Assembly (NCBI GenBank): GCA_012523945.1
Contig: JAAYSO010000049.1
Span: forward strand, 1 to 34,564
Length of the DNA stretch: 34,564 nt
Reading direction: 5' to 3'
Source: Bacillota bacterium
GTDB taxonomy: Bacteria > Bacillota > Dethiobacteria > Dethiobacterales > Dethiobacteraceae
The notes beneath the pieces are model-generated. The model was given only the letters and a program-made list of their open reading frames with translations. It searched no databases and was not told where the DNA came from. Positions 25,322-34,034 of this stretch are shown here, piece after piece. The translations under genes and the position numbers were made by a program. Within the stretch, counting starts at the first letter, position 1, and each line of letters begins with the position of its first letter.

Positions 25322-25954
25322 CTATTTTGTCAGCTTATTCAACACGAGTTCCAGCGTCTCATCGGCAATTCTTTTGCCTTCTTCCAGCAACTGATTCATT
25401 TCGGCTGTAGTTTCAGCCACAAATTTTTCGTCTTTAATAGTATTGGTATTTATAATCACATTTAAAGAAGCGCTAATGAGAGCTGCTTTCAAGAAAACTA
25501 CTCCACAGCCCACATCGGAAATGGCAATTTTAGTACCAATTTGTCCCATCCGCTCATGAATTTTAATGCCCTCATAAGCTTTACGCATTATTTCCATTGG
25601 TACAGAGCAAGCCAGTTTGGAACATTCCTCTAATTGTTTTTCTTTGTATTCTGCCTGTTCCGGTGTATCCTTGGGTAAACCGTATGCTTTCGAGAGCGGT
25701 TCAAAAACTTCGGCATCTTTATCAACCAATATTTTCAGTTCAGTAATTACTTTTGTTCCTTGCTCAACCAAAGATTTTACTTCATCTTCCACATCGGCAT
25801 ATCTTTTTTTGCCGATAGTTAAATTACCGACCATATTAGAGAGGGCCATGCCAATGGCACCGCCCAAAGCGGAAGCACCGCCACCGCCGGGGATTGGGGC
25901 TTTAGACGCCAAGGCATCCAGAAAATCACCACAGCTTTTTTCTATCAAAGACAT
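25322..25954 (-). CDS. fchA: Methenyltetrahydrofolate cyclohydrolase (FTCD C-domain family)
   Basis: A 210-residue helical protein of the formiminotransferase-cyclodeaminase C-terminal family. It interconverts 5,10-methenyl- and 10-formyl-tetrahydrofolate. The signature [27 protein letters not shown] (about residues 21-47) and the following [10 protein letters not shown] and [18 protein letters not shown] segments match FchA of clostridia and acetogens. The stand-alone cyclodeaminase is the other possible function, but its position next to a FolD without cyclohydrolase residues favours cyclohydrolase. The start has AAAGGAGG with good spacing. First gene of the two-gene operon fchA-folD. Confidence 0.93.
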   Translation of the reverse strand: MSLIEKSCGDFLDALASKAPIPGGGGASALGGAIGMALSNMVGNLTIGKKRYADVEDEVKSLVEQGTKVITELKILVDKDAEVFEPLSKAYGLPKDTPEQAEYKEKQLEECSKLACSVPMEIMRKAYEGIKIHERMGQIGTKIAISDVGCGVVFLKAALISASLNVIINTNTIKDEKFVAETTAEMNQLLEEGKRIADETLELVLNKLTK

Positions 25955-25982
25955 AAAAACGCCTCCTTTACAATGTTTTCCT

Positions 25983-26262
25983 CTATGCCTGCTTTATATT
26001 TCTGCATAAAGCCTGAGATTCCTCTATAGGTTGCCACGAATCATAGCCGGCAATTACAAACTTCTTTTTTTAAATGCCTTCTCCACAGATTACCAAGTAT
26101 TTTTTCATAGTTTTTTCTATCGCTAACGGTTCCGGTATCATGCTTTGCTCGAAATCTATCCCCGAATCGGCCCTGCCTGCACTGGTCATTTACACCGCCC
26201 CGGCAAGTTTATGCCTGGCTACCTGCACTCCTTTGACAGCAAAAATCTTCTCCCTAATTTGT
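25983..26262 (-). pseudogene. Decayed reading frame with two in-frame stop codons
   Basis: The gap between rlmH and fchA keeps one minus-strand reading frame with protein-like composition over about 90 codons, interrupted by two TAA codons. The three pieces read FAVKGVQVARHKLAGAV, then MTSAGRADSGIDFEQSMIPE continuing PLAIEKTMKKYLVICGEGI, then KKKFVIAGYDSWQPIEESQA continuing LCRNIKQA, ending in TAG at 25983-25985. I do not recognise the family. The middle piece alone (39 codons, ATG start) could be a small protein, but no ribosome binding site precedes it. A plus-strand frame over the same bases looks less protein-like. Confidence 0.35.
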
Positions 26263-26278
26263 TAGTATTATTCTTATC

Positions 26279-26758
26279 TTACTTATGGTAGGGTTCACCC
26301 CGGTTAATTTTAAAGGCCCGGTAAAGTTGTTCTAAAAGCATCACGCGAAATAACTGGTGCGGAAAAGTTAAACGGGAAAAAGACAGGCGTAAATCAGCCC
26401 TGTCTTTAATTCTTTTGGCCAGACCTAAACTGCCACCAATGACAAAAGTTACATGGCTTTTTCCTCTGAGCGATAACCGGTTAAGGTGGCGTGCAAATTC
26501 TACGGAAGAAAACTGTTTGCCGTCAAGATCCAGGACAATTAAGTATGTTTGCGGGTTAATGAGTGCCTCCAGGCGGGCGGCTTCCTTTGCCAATATTTCT
26601 GCCTCCTGGCCGGCAGTGACTACAGGAGGCACCTTTTCATCTTTGATTTCAAAAATCTTGACACGGGCATAAGAACGTAATCTTTTCTCATATTCCTGCA
26701 GAGCCGCCTGCAAATAGTTTTCCCTGATTTTTCCCACAGCCAAAATTTGAATGTGCAT
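26279..26758 (-). CDS. rlmH: 23S rRNA pseudouridine1915 N3-methyltransferase RlmH
   Basis: A SPOUT-class methyltransferase acting on helix 69 of 23S rRNA in assembled ribosomes. From the ATG at 26756-26758 (GAGGAGG five bases upstream) it is 159 residues, the same length as staphylococcal OrfX. It has MHIQILAVGKIRENYL at the N-terminus, LDLDGKQFSSVEFA, the SAM-binding knot FVIGGSLGLAKRIKDRADLRLSFS, and the conserved end EQLYRAFKINRGEPYHK. The upstream eight codons of the open frame lack a ribosome binding site and are excluded. The 3' end corresponds to the sequence used as the SCC attachment site in staphylococci; no element is inserted here. Confidence 0.97.
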   Translation of the reverse strand: MHIQILAVGKIRENYLQAALQEYEKRLRSYARVKIFEIKDEKVPPVVTAGQEAEILAKEAARLEALINPQTYLIVLDLDGKQFSSVEFARHLNRLSLRGKSHVTFVIGGSLGLAKRIKDRADLRLSFSRLTFPHQLFRVMLLEQLYRAFKINRGEPYHK

Positions 26759-26802
26759 GAAAACCTCCTCAAAAACAGTCACATGTTAAAAAAACCTATC
26801 GT

Positions 26803-27708
26803 TTACAGAGCTTTTAACTTTTGCAAAACAAAAGGCGTAACATCAGTTAAATCGGCAAAAGGCGGCAAGTTGTCCCGGCCGGCACCGACCAAAAGGAGGG
26901 GAACGGGATTAAGTGTATGGGCGGAAGTTGTCATGTCCTCCAAATTACCATGGTCGCTGGTTAAAATAAATAAAGTTTGCTCTAAATTAATATTGTTTAT
27001 GATACCGGCTACAAAACTATCAATCGTAGCCAGGATCGAGGCTATTTTTTTTGTATCACGCTTATGGGCATAAATATCCGTGAGAAAATACTCATATAGC
27101 ACAAAATCAATTTGACGTGATTTCTCGGCTACAATATTTCCTGCTTCCTTCGGCTCAATCTGAGGAATATCAAAACCTTGCCGGCGGATAATTTCGTTTG
27201 TAATATCGGCATTAACAGCCTTTTTTTGTTTTAAATCGTCAAAGTCACGAAAATCCAATCCCGCATAATAGTTCAGCCAGGTGGTCACAGAATATGCTCT
27301 TTTTTCCGTACGGGGAAATTCAGTAAAAAAAGCAGGACTGTAGCTATTTAAAAATTCCGCCCTTTTACCCAGGGAGAGGATTTTCTTAAAAAGTCCTTCT
27401 TGAGCCAAAATTTCCCGTAAAGGCTCCGTAGGGAAACCCCGCACATGCCGTCCTACTGCTTGCGGCGCATTAATACCGGTAAAAAGAGTGGTTTGCCCCG
27501 TGGCACTTTGCGGTTCTCCCGGTACACCTAAAGTGGCATTCAATGCCAGGAGGGTGGCTTTTTCCTTGTTTGTGCCTACGGCTTCCAAAGTCAAAGGCTG
27601 TCCGCCCAGCAAGCTCCTTAAACAAGGCATGGGGGCGGCGGCAAGAGGGTTTTTATCATCGGCTGCAGCCAATCCCAAGCCGTCTATAAAAAATAGAATA
27701 ATGCGCAT
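26803..27708 (-). CDS. Phosphoglycerate mutase-like metalloenzyme (alkaline phosphatase superfamily)
   Basis: A 301-residue protein of the cofactor-independent phosphoglycerate mutase/phosphopentomutase-like metalloenzyme family. Metal-site motifs are visible: FFIDGLGL at the N-terminus, PQSATGQTTLFTG (the nucleophile Ser/Thr region), DIYAHKRD in the second half, and TSDHGNLEDMTTSAHTLNPVPLL near the end. It is shorter than true iPGM (about 510 residues) because the inserted transferase domain is reduced, so glycolytic mutase activity is doubtful; the substrate is unknown. ATG at 27706-27708 with GGGAG five bases upstream is preferred over GTG at 27723. It lies between the htrA terminator and rlmH, probably co-transcribed with rlmH. 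Confidence 0.82.
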   Translation of the reverse strand: MRIILFFIDGLGLAAADDKNPLAAAPMPCLRSLLGGQPLTLEAVGTNKEKATLLALNATLGVPGEPQSATGQTTLFTGINAPQAVGRHVRGFPTEPLREILAQEGLFKKILSLGKRAEFLNSYSPAFFTEFPRTEKRAYSVTTWLNYYAGLDFRDFDDLKQKKAVNADITNEIIRRQGFDIPQIEPKEAGNIVAEKSRQIDFVLYEYFLTDIYAHKRDTKKIASILATIDSFVAGIINNINLEQTLFILTSDHGNLEDMTTSAHTLNPVPLLLVGAGRDNLPPFADLTDVTPFVLQKLKAL

Positions 27709-27745
27709 CTTTTCTCCCTTCACCTGCTGGAAATTATTCTGTGCT

Positions 27746-27771
27746 AAAAAGACGGCTGCAGCCGTCTTTTT
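27746..27771 (-). terminator. Intrinsic terminator of htrA
   Basis: A palindromic hairpin GACGGC (27751-27756), loop TGCA, GCCGTC (27761-27766), flanked by five A and five T residues; on the minus strand it ends in UUUUU. It overlaps the last htrA codon region. Confidence 0.8.
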
Positions 27772-28948
27772 ATTGCAATTCTTCCGGAGTTTCTCCCAAA
27801 GTTACCTTCAGTTTAACTTCCTGGTCTTCACGTATGACCACCACTTCTACTTCTTCACCGATTTGATGCCGGTTAATGGCATCGCTAAGATCGGCAAAGA
27901 CTTTTGTTTGTTTCCCGCCTAAAGCTATTATAATATCGCCGGCTTTGATGCCACCCTGTTGTGCCGGGCTGTCCGGCACTACCCGCTGGACAATGACACC
28001 GTAATCCACCGGCAGGCGCAGTTGTTTTGCCAATACCTTATCAACATCGCCTCCGGAGTAAATACCCAGCCAAGGCCTGACAATGCGACCGTTTTCAATT
28101 AATTGTGTCGCAATATTTTTCACCATATTGGAGGGAATGGCAAAACCCATTCCTTCCACACCGGCTACTTTAATTTTGGCCGTATTGATCCCGATAACTT
28201 CCCCGTTCAAGTTTACCAGGGCACCGCCGCTGTTACCGTCATTAATGGCGGCATCCGTCTGAATAAAGTTAAAAGCCTGCTGACCGATATTAATGGTTCT
28301 TTTTTTGGCACTAATATGTCCCACGGTGACAGTTTGGGAAAATTCAAGTCCTAAGGGATTACCGATGGCGATGGCAGTTTCCCCCACGACAATTTTCTCG
28401 GAATCACCAAACTGTGCTGCCGGCAGTCCGGTTTTATTGATCTTCAGCACAGCCAAATCAGTGGCCAAGTCGCCTCCCACCAGTTCAGCCTGGATTTCTT
28501 CCTCTCCTAAAGTCACCCAAATTTCACTTGCACCGTCAATGACATGATTATTGGTCACAATATAACCGTCTTCACTAATAATGACACCGCTGCCCGTTGA
28601 ACGGTCGCGCAGGATTGTGCGGCCGTGAAGGATATCATAAACTTTCGCTTTATTGGTAATACCCACCACGGTGGGCACAACTTTTTGAGCCGCTCGGACA
28701 ATGGCTGTATCTTGATATTCCGGCAGATCCCTTTCCGTAAACGGAATTTCCTCCTCATCACCGGACGGGAAAATAATTTCAGGTGCAGGATCAGGCTGCA
28801 CATTGGCCTGTTCCGGTACAAAAAAGCGCATAGCAATATAAGCAACCACTAAACCGCCAATGACGGCGCCAAAAAGGGCAGAAAGAATTAATCCGGTTTT
28901 GCTGGATCTTCGCGGCTGCTGAAAATCGCTAAAAAAATCCATCATCAT
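27770..28948 (-). CDS. htrA: HtrA/DegP-like membrane-anchored serine protease
   Basis: A trypsin-like protease of 392 residues for quality control of exported proteins. A short cytoplasmic head is followed by a transmembrane anchor (about 19-42), then an acidic linker. The protease domain has the catalytic triad His135 (TNNHVID), Asp164 (ATDLAVLKI) and Ser240 (NDGNSGGALVN). One PDZ domain covers about 290-385 (YGVIVQRVVPDSPAQQGGIKAGDII). Three consecutive ATG codons begin the frame; the third (28942) has the best distance from GGGGGG. It has its own strong promoter and terminator. Its place beside walJ repeats the gene order of bacilli. Confidence 0.96.
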   Translation of the reverse strand: MMMDFFSDFQQPRRSSKTGLILSALFGAVIGGLVVAYIAMRFFVPEQANVQPDPAPEIIFPSGDEEEIPFTERDLPEYQDTAIVRAAQKVVPTVVGITNKAKVYDILHGRTILRDRSTGSGVIISEDGYIVTNNHVIDGASEIWVTLGEEEIQAELVGGDLATDLAVLKINKTGLPAAQFGDSEKIVVGETAIAIGNPLGLEFSQTVTVGHISAKKRTINIGQQAFNFIQTDAAINDGNSGGALVNLNGEVIGINTAKIKVAGVEGMGFAIPSNMVKNIATQLIENGRIVRPWLGIYSGGDVDKVLAKQLRLPVDYGVIVQRVVPDSPAQQGGIKAGDIIIALGGKQTKVFADLSDAINRHQIGEEVEVVVIREDQEVKLKVTLGETPEELQ

Positions 28949-28968
28949 TCCCCCCTGTTTAGACTGCT

Positions 28969-28997
28969 ATTTTAAATATAGCAAGAAGTTGTGTCAA
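28969..28997 (-). promoter_or_regulatory. Sigma-A promoter of htrA
   Basis: A perfect TTGACA (28992-28997) and TAAAAT (28969-28974) on the minus strand with a 17-base spacer, between walJ and htrA. htrA can thus be expressed independently of the wal operon. Confidence 0.85.
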
Positions 28998-29059
28998 AAA
29001 TATGAATTCCTAAGAAATTTTTCTACTCTAGCAGTATTTCCCCGAATTCATTTGCCATA

Positions 29060-29854
29060 CTAAACAAGCCGGAGATAACAACTGGGGGTATGACGCCTGG
29101 CTACCTGCACTGAAAACTGTTTTCCCGGCAGGTGACCTGATGCTTCCAAGCGATTGCAAACAGTATCATAAGCCAACTGCGGCAGATTATTCTGCTCACT
29201 TAAATGGGCCAAAATCACATATTTTGTTTTCGGTGTCAGGATTTTACGCAGATACTCGGCAGCCAAAGTATTGGACAAATGGCCTGTATTACCTTTAATG
29301 CGCTGTTTCAATGGCCAGGGATATGAGCCGTTCATAAGCATTTCTTCATCATGGTTAGCTTCCAGAATAATACAGTCAAGCTGCTGTAGGCGGTCCAATA
29401 TGTAGGGCGTTACATAGCCTAAATCAGTAACTAAAGCCGCCGCTTGCTTCCCGGAGCGAAAGATAAAACCGACCGGTCCGGCTGCATCATGCGGAACCGG
29501 AAAGGTCTCCACCAGCAAATCGCCTATTACCAGCCGTCCGCATAATGGCAGACGGCGGCAGTGTTCAGCGGCAATTTTACCTAACCTGTTTTTAGCCGCC
29601 TTCCAAGTAGGTTCAGTGGCATACAGCGGCAAACGGTAGCGCCGCGACATCACGCCGGCGCCGTAAATATGATCGTTATGGTCATGGGAAATTAGTAAAG
29701 CCTGTAGAGCCGTAGGTTCAGCACCTATTTCCGTTAATGCAGCCGCCAATCTTTTACCGCTAAGTCCGGCGTCAACAAGTAATTTTGTCTTTTCTGTTGC
29801 TACATAAACGGCATTGCCGGAGGAACCACTGGCTAGCATACAAATCTCAAGCAT
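29060..29854 (-). CDS. walJ: MBL-fold metallohydrolase WalJ (YycJ)
   Basis: A metallo-beta-lactamase-fold protein of 264 residues, homologous to WalJ/YycJ of bacilli, proposed to act as a nuclease linking cell division and DNA replication or repair. The metal motif HDHNDH lies at 57-62; further ligands are in PVPHDAAGPVGF, VTDLGYVTP, EANHDEEM and GHLSN. The start overlaps the end of the histidine phosphatase gene by eight bases. Its position downstream of walK-yycH-yycI supports the assignment. The C-terminal sequence QVARRHTPSCYLRLV is ordinary for the family. Confidence 0.93.
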   Translation of the reverse strand: MLEICMLASGSSGNAVYVATEKTKLLVDAGLSGKRLAAALTEIGAEPTALQALLISHDHNDHIYGAGVMSRRYRLPLYATEPTWKAAKNRLGKIAAEHCRRLPLCGRLVIGDLLVETFPVPHDAAGPVGFIFRSGKQAAALVTDLGYVTPYILDRLQQLDCIILEANHDEEMLMNGSYPWPLKQRIKGNTGHLSNTLAAEYLRKILTPKTKYVILAHLSEQNNLPQLAYDTVCNRLEASGHLPGKQFSVQVARRHTPSCYLRLV

Positions 29855-30467
29855 GAAAATCTCCTTTTAAATGGCATTTTTCATTAAAACAAAGTAAGCG
29901 GCGGCGGCCACGGCTGTTTTGTAAAACACTAACTGCTGCCGAGGCAAAAGTAAAAGGCCAGGGTCCGTTAAAATCAAGCCCTAAAAACTCAACCATTAAC
30001 GCATTTAAATAACGCCCATGGCTGATTAGTGCCACAGACGTCTCCTCTGCAGACAATAAAAGAGATAAACCTGCCTGCACACGTTTGCGAAATGCAGCCA
30101 GGGGCTCTGCCTCCGGAATTTCAATGGTACGTAAATCCGGCTGCCGGGCAGGAAAAATTGCAGGATAACGTACCGCAGCTTCTGCCCAGGTTAGCCCCTC
30201 CAACACCCCCCAGGAGTACTCCCGAAAAACAGGATCTGCCACAGGCTTAAGTCCTAAAAGAGCAGCTAAAGGGCGCGCCGTTTCCTTACTTCGGGTTAGA
30301 TCGCTGGTAAAAATGCGTCCCGGTTGATACTGTGCTATTAGTGATGCCAGTTTTTGTGCCTGGCGTTTTCCTTCTTCATTGAGGGGAATATCTAAAAAAC
30401 CCTGAAACCTACCTTCAGCGTTTGAAGCCGTCTGTCCATGACGGGCCAGAACAATCAGTTCAGCCAT
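29847..30467 (-). CDS. Histidine phosphatase family protein
   Basis: A phosphatase of the phosphoglycerate mutase/acid phosphatase branch, 206 residues. The catalytic RHG motif (LARHGQTASN, Arg9-His10-Gly11), a second arginine in SDLTRSKETA, a general acid in FREYSWGVLEG and the second histidine in LISHGRYLN are all present. Substrate cannot be told from sequence; members range from alpha-ribazole phosphatase to broad sugar phosphatases. It starts one base after the murA stop and overlaps walJ, so it belongs to the murA-walJ operon, which suggests but does not prove an envelope-related role. Confidence 0.9.
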   Translation of the reverse strand: MAELIVLARHGQTASNAEGRFQGFLDIPLNEEGKRQAQKLASLIAQYQPGRIFTSDLTRSKETARPLAALLGLKPVADPVFREYSWGVLEGLTWAEAAVRYPAIFPARQPDLRTIEIPEAEPLAAFRKRVQAGLSLLLSAEETSVALISHGRYLNALMVEFLGLDFNGPWPFTFASAAVSVLQNSRGRRRLLCFNEKCHLKGDFHA

Positions 30468-30468
30468 T

Positions 30469-31722
30469 TTACTCTATTTCCTTAATTTGCGCACCTAAGG
30501 CCGCCATTTTTTCGCAGATTTTTTCATAACCACGATAAATATGGTTAATATCACTGATGACAGTTTCGCCCTCAGCAATAAGACCGGCAATAATAAAAGC
30601 TGCACCGGCCCGCAGGTCACAAGCTTTGACAGGTGCTCCCGTCAAGCGGGTCCGCCCCTCAATTAAAGCCGTGCGACCTTCCACTTTAATTTTCGCACCC
30701 ATGCGCTTCAATTCATCCACATGTTTAAAACGATTTTCAAAAACATTTTCCGTAATGACACTATTGCCTTCCGCCTGTGTCAGCAGGACCATGGAGAGTG
30801 ACTGCAAATCAGTAGGGAAACCCGGGTAAGGAAAAGTTTTAATATCAGCAGCGGCAGGATAGGTGTTACCCAAAACGCGGATCTTATCGCCCGCTTCCTC
30901 AACCTCAATCTCCATTTCCCGCAGCTTGGCCGTGATGGGATCTAAATGTTTAGGAATCACATCTTGCAGTACGACGTCCCCGCCTGTGGCGGCGGCGGCA
31001 ATCATATAGGTGCCTGCTTCTATACGGTCCGGAATCACCGTATGGGTAACAGGTCCTAAATTATCCACCCCGGTAATACGGATCACATCTGTACCGGCAC
31101 CGCGGATCTTAGCACCCATGGCGTTAAGAAAATTGGCCACATCAACAATTTCAGGTTCTTTGGCCGCATTTTCAATTACTGTTTTCCCTTCCGCCCTGGT
31201 GGCAGCCAGCATAATATTGATGGTGGCGCCTACACTGACCACATCCAGATAAATATTGGTCCCTTTTAATTTTTTGGCTTCTACTTTAATTAAACCATGC
31301 TCTACATTGACGTCGGCACCTAAAGCCGCCAGGCCTTTAATATGTTGATCAATAGGTCTTGGCCCCAAGTCACAGCCGCCCGGCACAGGAACTTCCGCCC
31401 GTCCGTAGCGCCCCACAAGGGCACCTAAAAAGTAATAAGAAGCTCTTAACATTTTTACCAAGTCATACGGGGGCTGCCACCTGTTAAGACTTGAAGGATC
31501 AATTGCCAAGGCAGAAGGCGACTGCCAAATAACTTTCACACCTAAATATTTTAATATCTCCACAAGAACACGTATATCCTTGATATCAGGCAGATTATCT
31601 ATCCTCACAGGAGCTTCAGTCAGCAATGCCGCCGGGATCATGGCAACTGCAGCATTCTTGGCTCCGCTGATTTTCACCGTACCGGTCAGCGCGCTGCCAC
31701 CGGTTATATGGAGTCTTGCCAT
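30469..31722 (-). CDS. murA: UDP-N-acetylglucosamine 1-carboxyvinyltransferase
   Basis: Catalyses the first committed step of peptidoglycan synthesis, transferring enolpyruvate from PEP to UDP-GlcNAc. The 417-residue protein has SGAKNAAVAMIPAALL (Lys22-Asn23), the active-site loop VPVPGGCDLGPRPIDQH with Cys117, the residue attacked by fosfomycin, and FPTDLQ with Asp. It is inserted between yycI and the phosphatase/walJ genes, where bacilli have yycI directly followed by walJ. Firmicutes often have two MurA paralogues; which one this is cannot be told. AGGAGG lies ten bases before the ATG. Confidence 0.97.
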   Translation of the reverse strand: MARLHITGGSALTGTVKISGAKNAAVAMIPAALLTEAPVRIDNLPDIKDIRVLVEILKYLGVKVIWQSPSALAIDPSSLNRWQPPYDLVKMLRASYYFLGALVGRYGRAEVPVPGGCDLGPRPIDQHIKGLAALGADVNVEHGLIKVEAKKLKGTNIYLDVVSVGATINIMLAATRAEGKTVIENAAKEPEIVDVANFLNAMGAKIRGAGTDVIRITGVDNLGPVTHTVIPDRIEAGTYMIAAAATGGDVVLQDVIPKHLDPITAKLREMEIEVEEAGDKIRVLGNTYPAAADIKTFPYPGFPTDLQSLSMVLLTQAEGNSVITENVFENRFKHVDELKRMGAKIKVEGRTALIEGRTRLTGAPVKACDLRAGAAFIIAGLIAEGETVISDINHIYRGYEKICEKMAALGAQIKEIE

Positions 31723-31874
31723 AAACTCTATTCCTCCTGATCATTGCAACAATATTTTTGCGATAAAACTTTAAGCTTACAAATAGCTGTTTACCTTATT
31801 CAGGGGGGAAACTTATTAATAAATCTTAATATAGTATACTTCTTTTTCCGGAGAGGGAATTCCTCTAAACATCA
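31723..31874 (-). other. Gap between yycI and murA
   Basis: A 152-base AT-rich gap with no gene. The minus strand has TATACTATATT near 31833-31843, which could be a -10 region for murA, but no -35 box at a proper distance was found. A short palindrome around GGAATTCC lacks a U tail, so it is not a convincing terminator. Confidence 0.3.
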
Positions 31875-32720
31875 TTATAAATTAGAACCTTCCGTTTCTC
31901 CACTAAAAGCATTAATATAAAATGCTTTACCATCGGCTGTCGCAATCCTCCAAACCGGAGCAACTTCCCAGCGGCTGGCATTATAATCCTGACTGTAATA
32001 CCCCAGGGAAATATCCACAATAGTTTTATCGGTAAAATGCTGCGCTCCTTCCTCCACAAACTTTTCAATAGCAGTTAAAGCAGAAATAACAGTCACTTCC
32101 TGCTGGGCAAAGCGCAGCGGATTTACCTGGTCAATCTTAACATCTGTGACGTTACCGTCAACCAGATCGACTTCCGTAAGGCAAAAAAATAAAGGAAAAC
32201 CCTGGTATGTTTGTATAAAACGAAACCGCTCTTTCATACCGTCAACAACGACCAGATCAAAGCGCAAAGAATTATGCCAAAGATTTTTCTCGCGCAGATA
32301 ACGTTCAGCTATGGCCTTACTTGACTCCACGCCTATTGACTCACTGTCCTTGGCCTTATAGACAATACGGCCATTATCATAAACCACTAAAGTACTGTGT
32401 TCGCAAGCAAAGATTCTTTCCTGACCGCTGCGGCGCTGCTGCACTTCACATTCCGGGAAAAAAGTGTTTAACCAAAAGGAAAGGGGCCTGGTATACCTGG
32501 CCACATGCAATAATGCCAGTTGCGGAATTTGTTTAGGAATTGGGGTTTGCAAGCTAAAACCGTGTGCTTGCAATAATTCCCGCGCCTGCTCCGCCTGCTC
32601 GTTAGTGAGCACATCCCCTTGCCATAAGGACTTTGGATTTGCCCACAACTTGTAACCTAAAAAAATATTTAAACCTAAAAAAGCCACAATTAATAATGTT
32701 TTTGCCTTTGATAAATCCAC
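31875..32720 (-). CDS. yycI: YycI-like regulator of WalK
   Basis: A 281-residue membrane-anchored extracytoplasmic protein. The N-terminus MDLSKAKTLLIVAFLGLNIFLGYKLW is the single anchor helix and matches YycI. The exterior contains repeated PepSY/YycI-like folds, for example SRWEVAPVWRIATADGKAFYINAFSGE at the end. In bacilli YycI and YycH form a complex that modulates WalK activity in the membrane. The start is GTG at 32718-32720 with TAGGAGG four bases upstream, nine bases after the yycH stop. Low sequence conservation is normal; gene order carries much of the assignment. Confidence 0.85.
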   Translation of the reverse strand: MDLSKAKTLLIVAFLGLNIFLGYKLWANPKSLWQGDVLTNEQAEQARELLQAHGFSLQTPIPKQIPQLALLHVARYTRPLSFWLNTFFPECEVQQRRSGQERIFACEHSTLVVYDNGRIVYKAKDSESIGVESSKAIAERYLREKNLWHNSLRFDLVVVDGMKERFRFIQTYQGFPLFFCLTEVDLVDGNVTDVKIDQVNPLRFAQQEVTVISALTAIEKFVEEGAQHFTDKTIVDISLGYYSQDYNASRWEVAPVWRIATADGKAFYINAFSGETEGSNL

Positions 32721-32729
32721 AACTGCCTC

Positions 32730-34034
32730 CTACTCCAGCCACTTAATAAACTTGCCGGTATATCCATCCACAACAGCCTGCCTGTTTTCAAAGCGAAATA
32801 ACCAGGCAGGTTGGGCAAACGGCTGGACTTGATTGACATTATCCACATAATAGACCGGGTAAAGAGACAAAAGGTTATCATTGCCCGCCTGTAGCCGCCA
32901 CCAATCACCGGCGGCAGCCACGGCTTCCTCCGGCGAGATTAATGGCATTGCCTCCCCCACAGGAGTTGCCAGGAGGTAGACCTGACGGTTATAACTGACA
33001 ATTCCCTTCTCTGAACATACTATCGAAATAGGAGCCGATCCCACAAGGGTAAAACCTTTTTGGACAGTTTGAAAAGCTATTTCATGAGTATAAAAGTAGC
33101 GGCTGTTTTCAAAAGCCTGCCTGTTTGTTTTAATGCCTTTGAGATATAAATGGTCTGACCATCCTCCCAGTAAATGCAGGTACTGAGCTGTATCTTTGAG
33201 CAATTCAATGATTGTTAAAGGACGGGTACCCATTTCATTTTCAGGAATTGTGTACTCCAGTTCCCCATAAGGAAAAATTTGCAATCCTCTTTGCCCGTCT
33301 GTATAGATACGGGCTCCGTTTCTTTCTTCAATGCGGCGTACTGTAGCCATATTGACAAACATACTGTGTAGCAACTTATCATAATCTAACGGTTCCGGCG
33401 CTAAAGTATACCGGTTCATCACCGGCACTTCCCTAGGCACCAGGATACCTTGGGCCGGGAATTTCAATAAATCTGTTTCTTCCAGTCGGGCCAGGCGATA
33501 AACCTGCCCGGCGGAAAAAGCCACTTCCAGGCGATTCAGCCAGCCGTCAGGTAAGATAAGGCCACCCGCACGCCACCACTGCTCATTCTGATCTAAAAAC
33601 CACATCACATCATCATGGGCGGCATACCAGACTACAGTTTGCACCAGGTGATCTTTAAGCATTGTCGATGCAAACCATAAAGTCGGATCAACTTCAGTCA
33701 GAAATTCTATTTCTACTTTCAAGCCCGTTAAAATGCCGGGAGGATCACTTTTTTCCGGGAGCAACCCCGGCTGTAAAAGCTGCCTGGCCCGCTGCCACGC
33801 TTCACCATAATGCGGCAGCCACGGTGCCTGCTCGTAAACGGCATCTTCCTTCTGTAGACGCAAAAGAGGCAAAATCTGTTCTTGAATTGGCTTCAATTCA
33901 CCAAAAGTTAACTGCTCATACTGGGGTGAATCTGCCGTTTCCAGGCTTGGCTGGCCGAAAACCAGGCAATTTGTTAAATATAAACTTGATAAAACTAATA
34001 GAATCAGCACTATAGATTTTATGCGCTCGCGCAT
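32730..34034 (-). CDS. yycH: YycH-like regulator of WalK
   Basis: A 434-residue protein with an N-terminal membrane anchor (IKSIVLILLVLSSLYLTNCLVFG, about 5-27) and a large outer domain, as in YycH. It starts inside the end of walK (16-base overlap, ATGCGCGAGCGCATAA), so translation is coupled. With YycI it is expected to regulate the WalK kinase from outside the membrane. The cysteine at residue 23 is not in a good lipobox, so lipidation is unlikely. Assignment rests on gene order, size and topology as much as on sequence. Confidence 0.83.
   Translation of the reverse strand: MRERIKSIVLILLVLSSLYLTNCLVFGQPSLETADSPQYEQLTFGELKPIQEQILPLLRLQKEDAVYEQAPWLPHYGEAWQRARQLLQPGLLPEKSDPPGILTGLKVEIEFLTEVDPTLWFASTMLKDHLVQTVVWYAAHDDVMWFLDQNEQWWRAGGLILPDGWLNRLEVAFSAGQVYRLARLEETDLLKFPAQGILVPREVPVMNRYTLAPEPLDYDKLLHSMFVNMATVRRIEERNGARIYTDGQRGLQIFPYGELEYTIPENEMGTRPLTIIELLKDTAQYLHLLGGWSDHLYLKGIKTNRQAFENSRYFYTHEIAFQTVQKGFTLVGSAPISIVCSEKGIVSYNRQVYLLATPVGEAMPLISPEEAVAAAGDWWRLQAGNDNLLSLYPVYYVDNVNQVQPFAQPAWLFRFENRQAVVDGYTGKFIKWLE

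Noticed and set aside
26074-26265. Plus-strand open frame of 63 codons
   Set aside because: No ribosome binding site. The opposite strand has better protein-like sequence, and its amino acid pattern looks like an antisense shadow.
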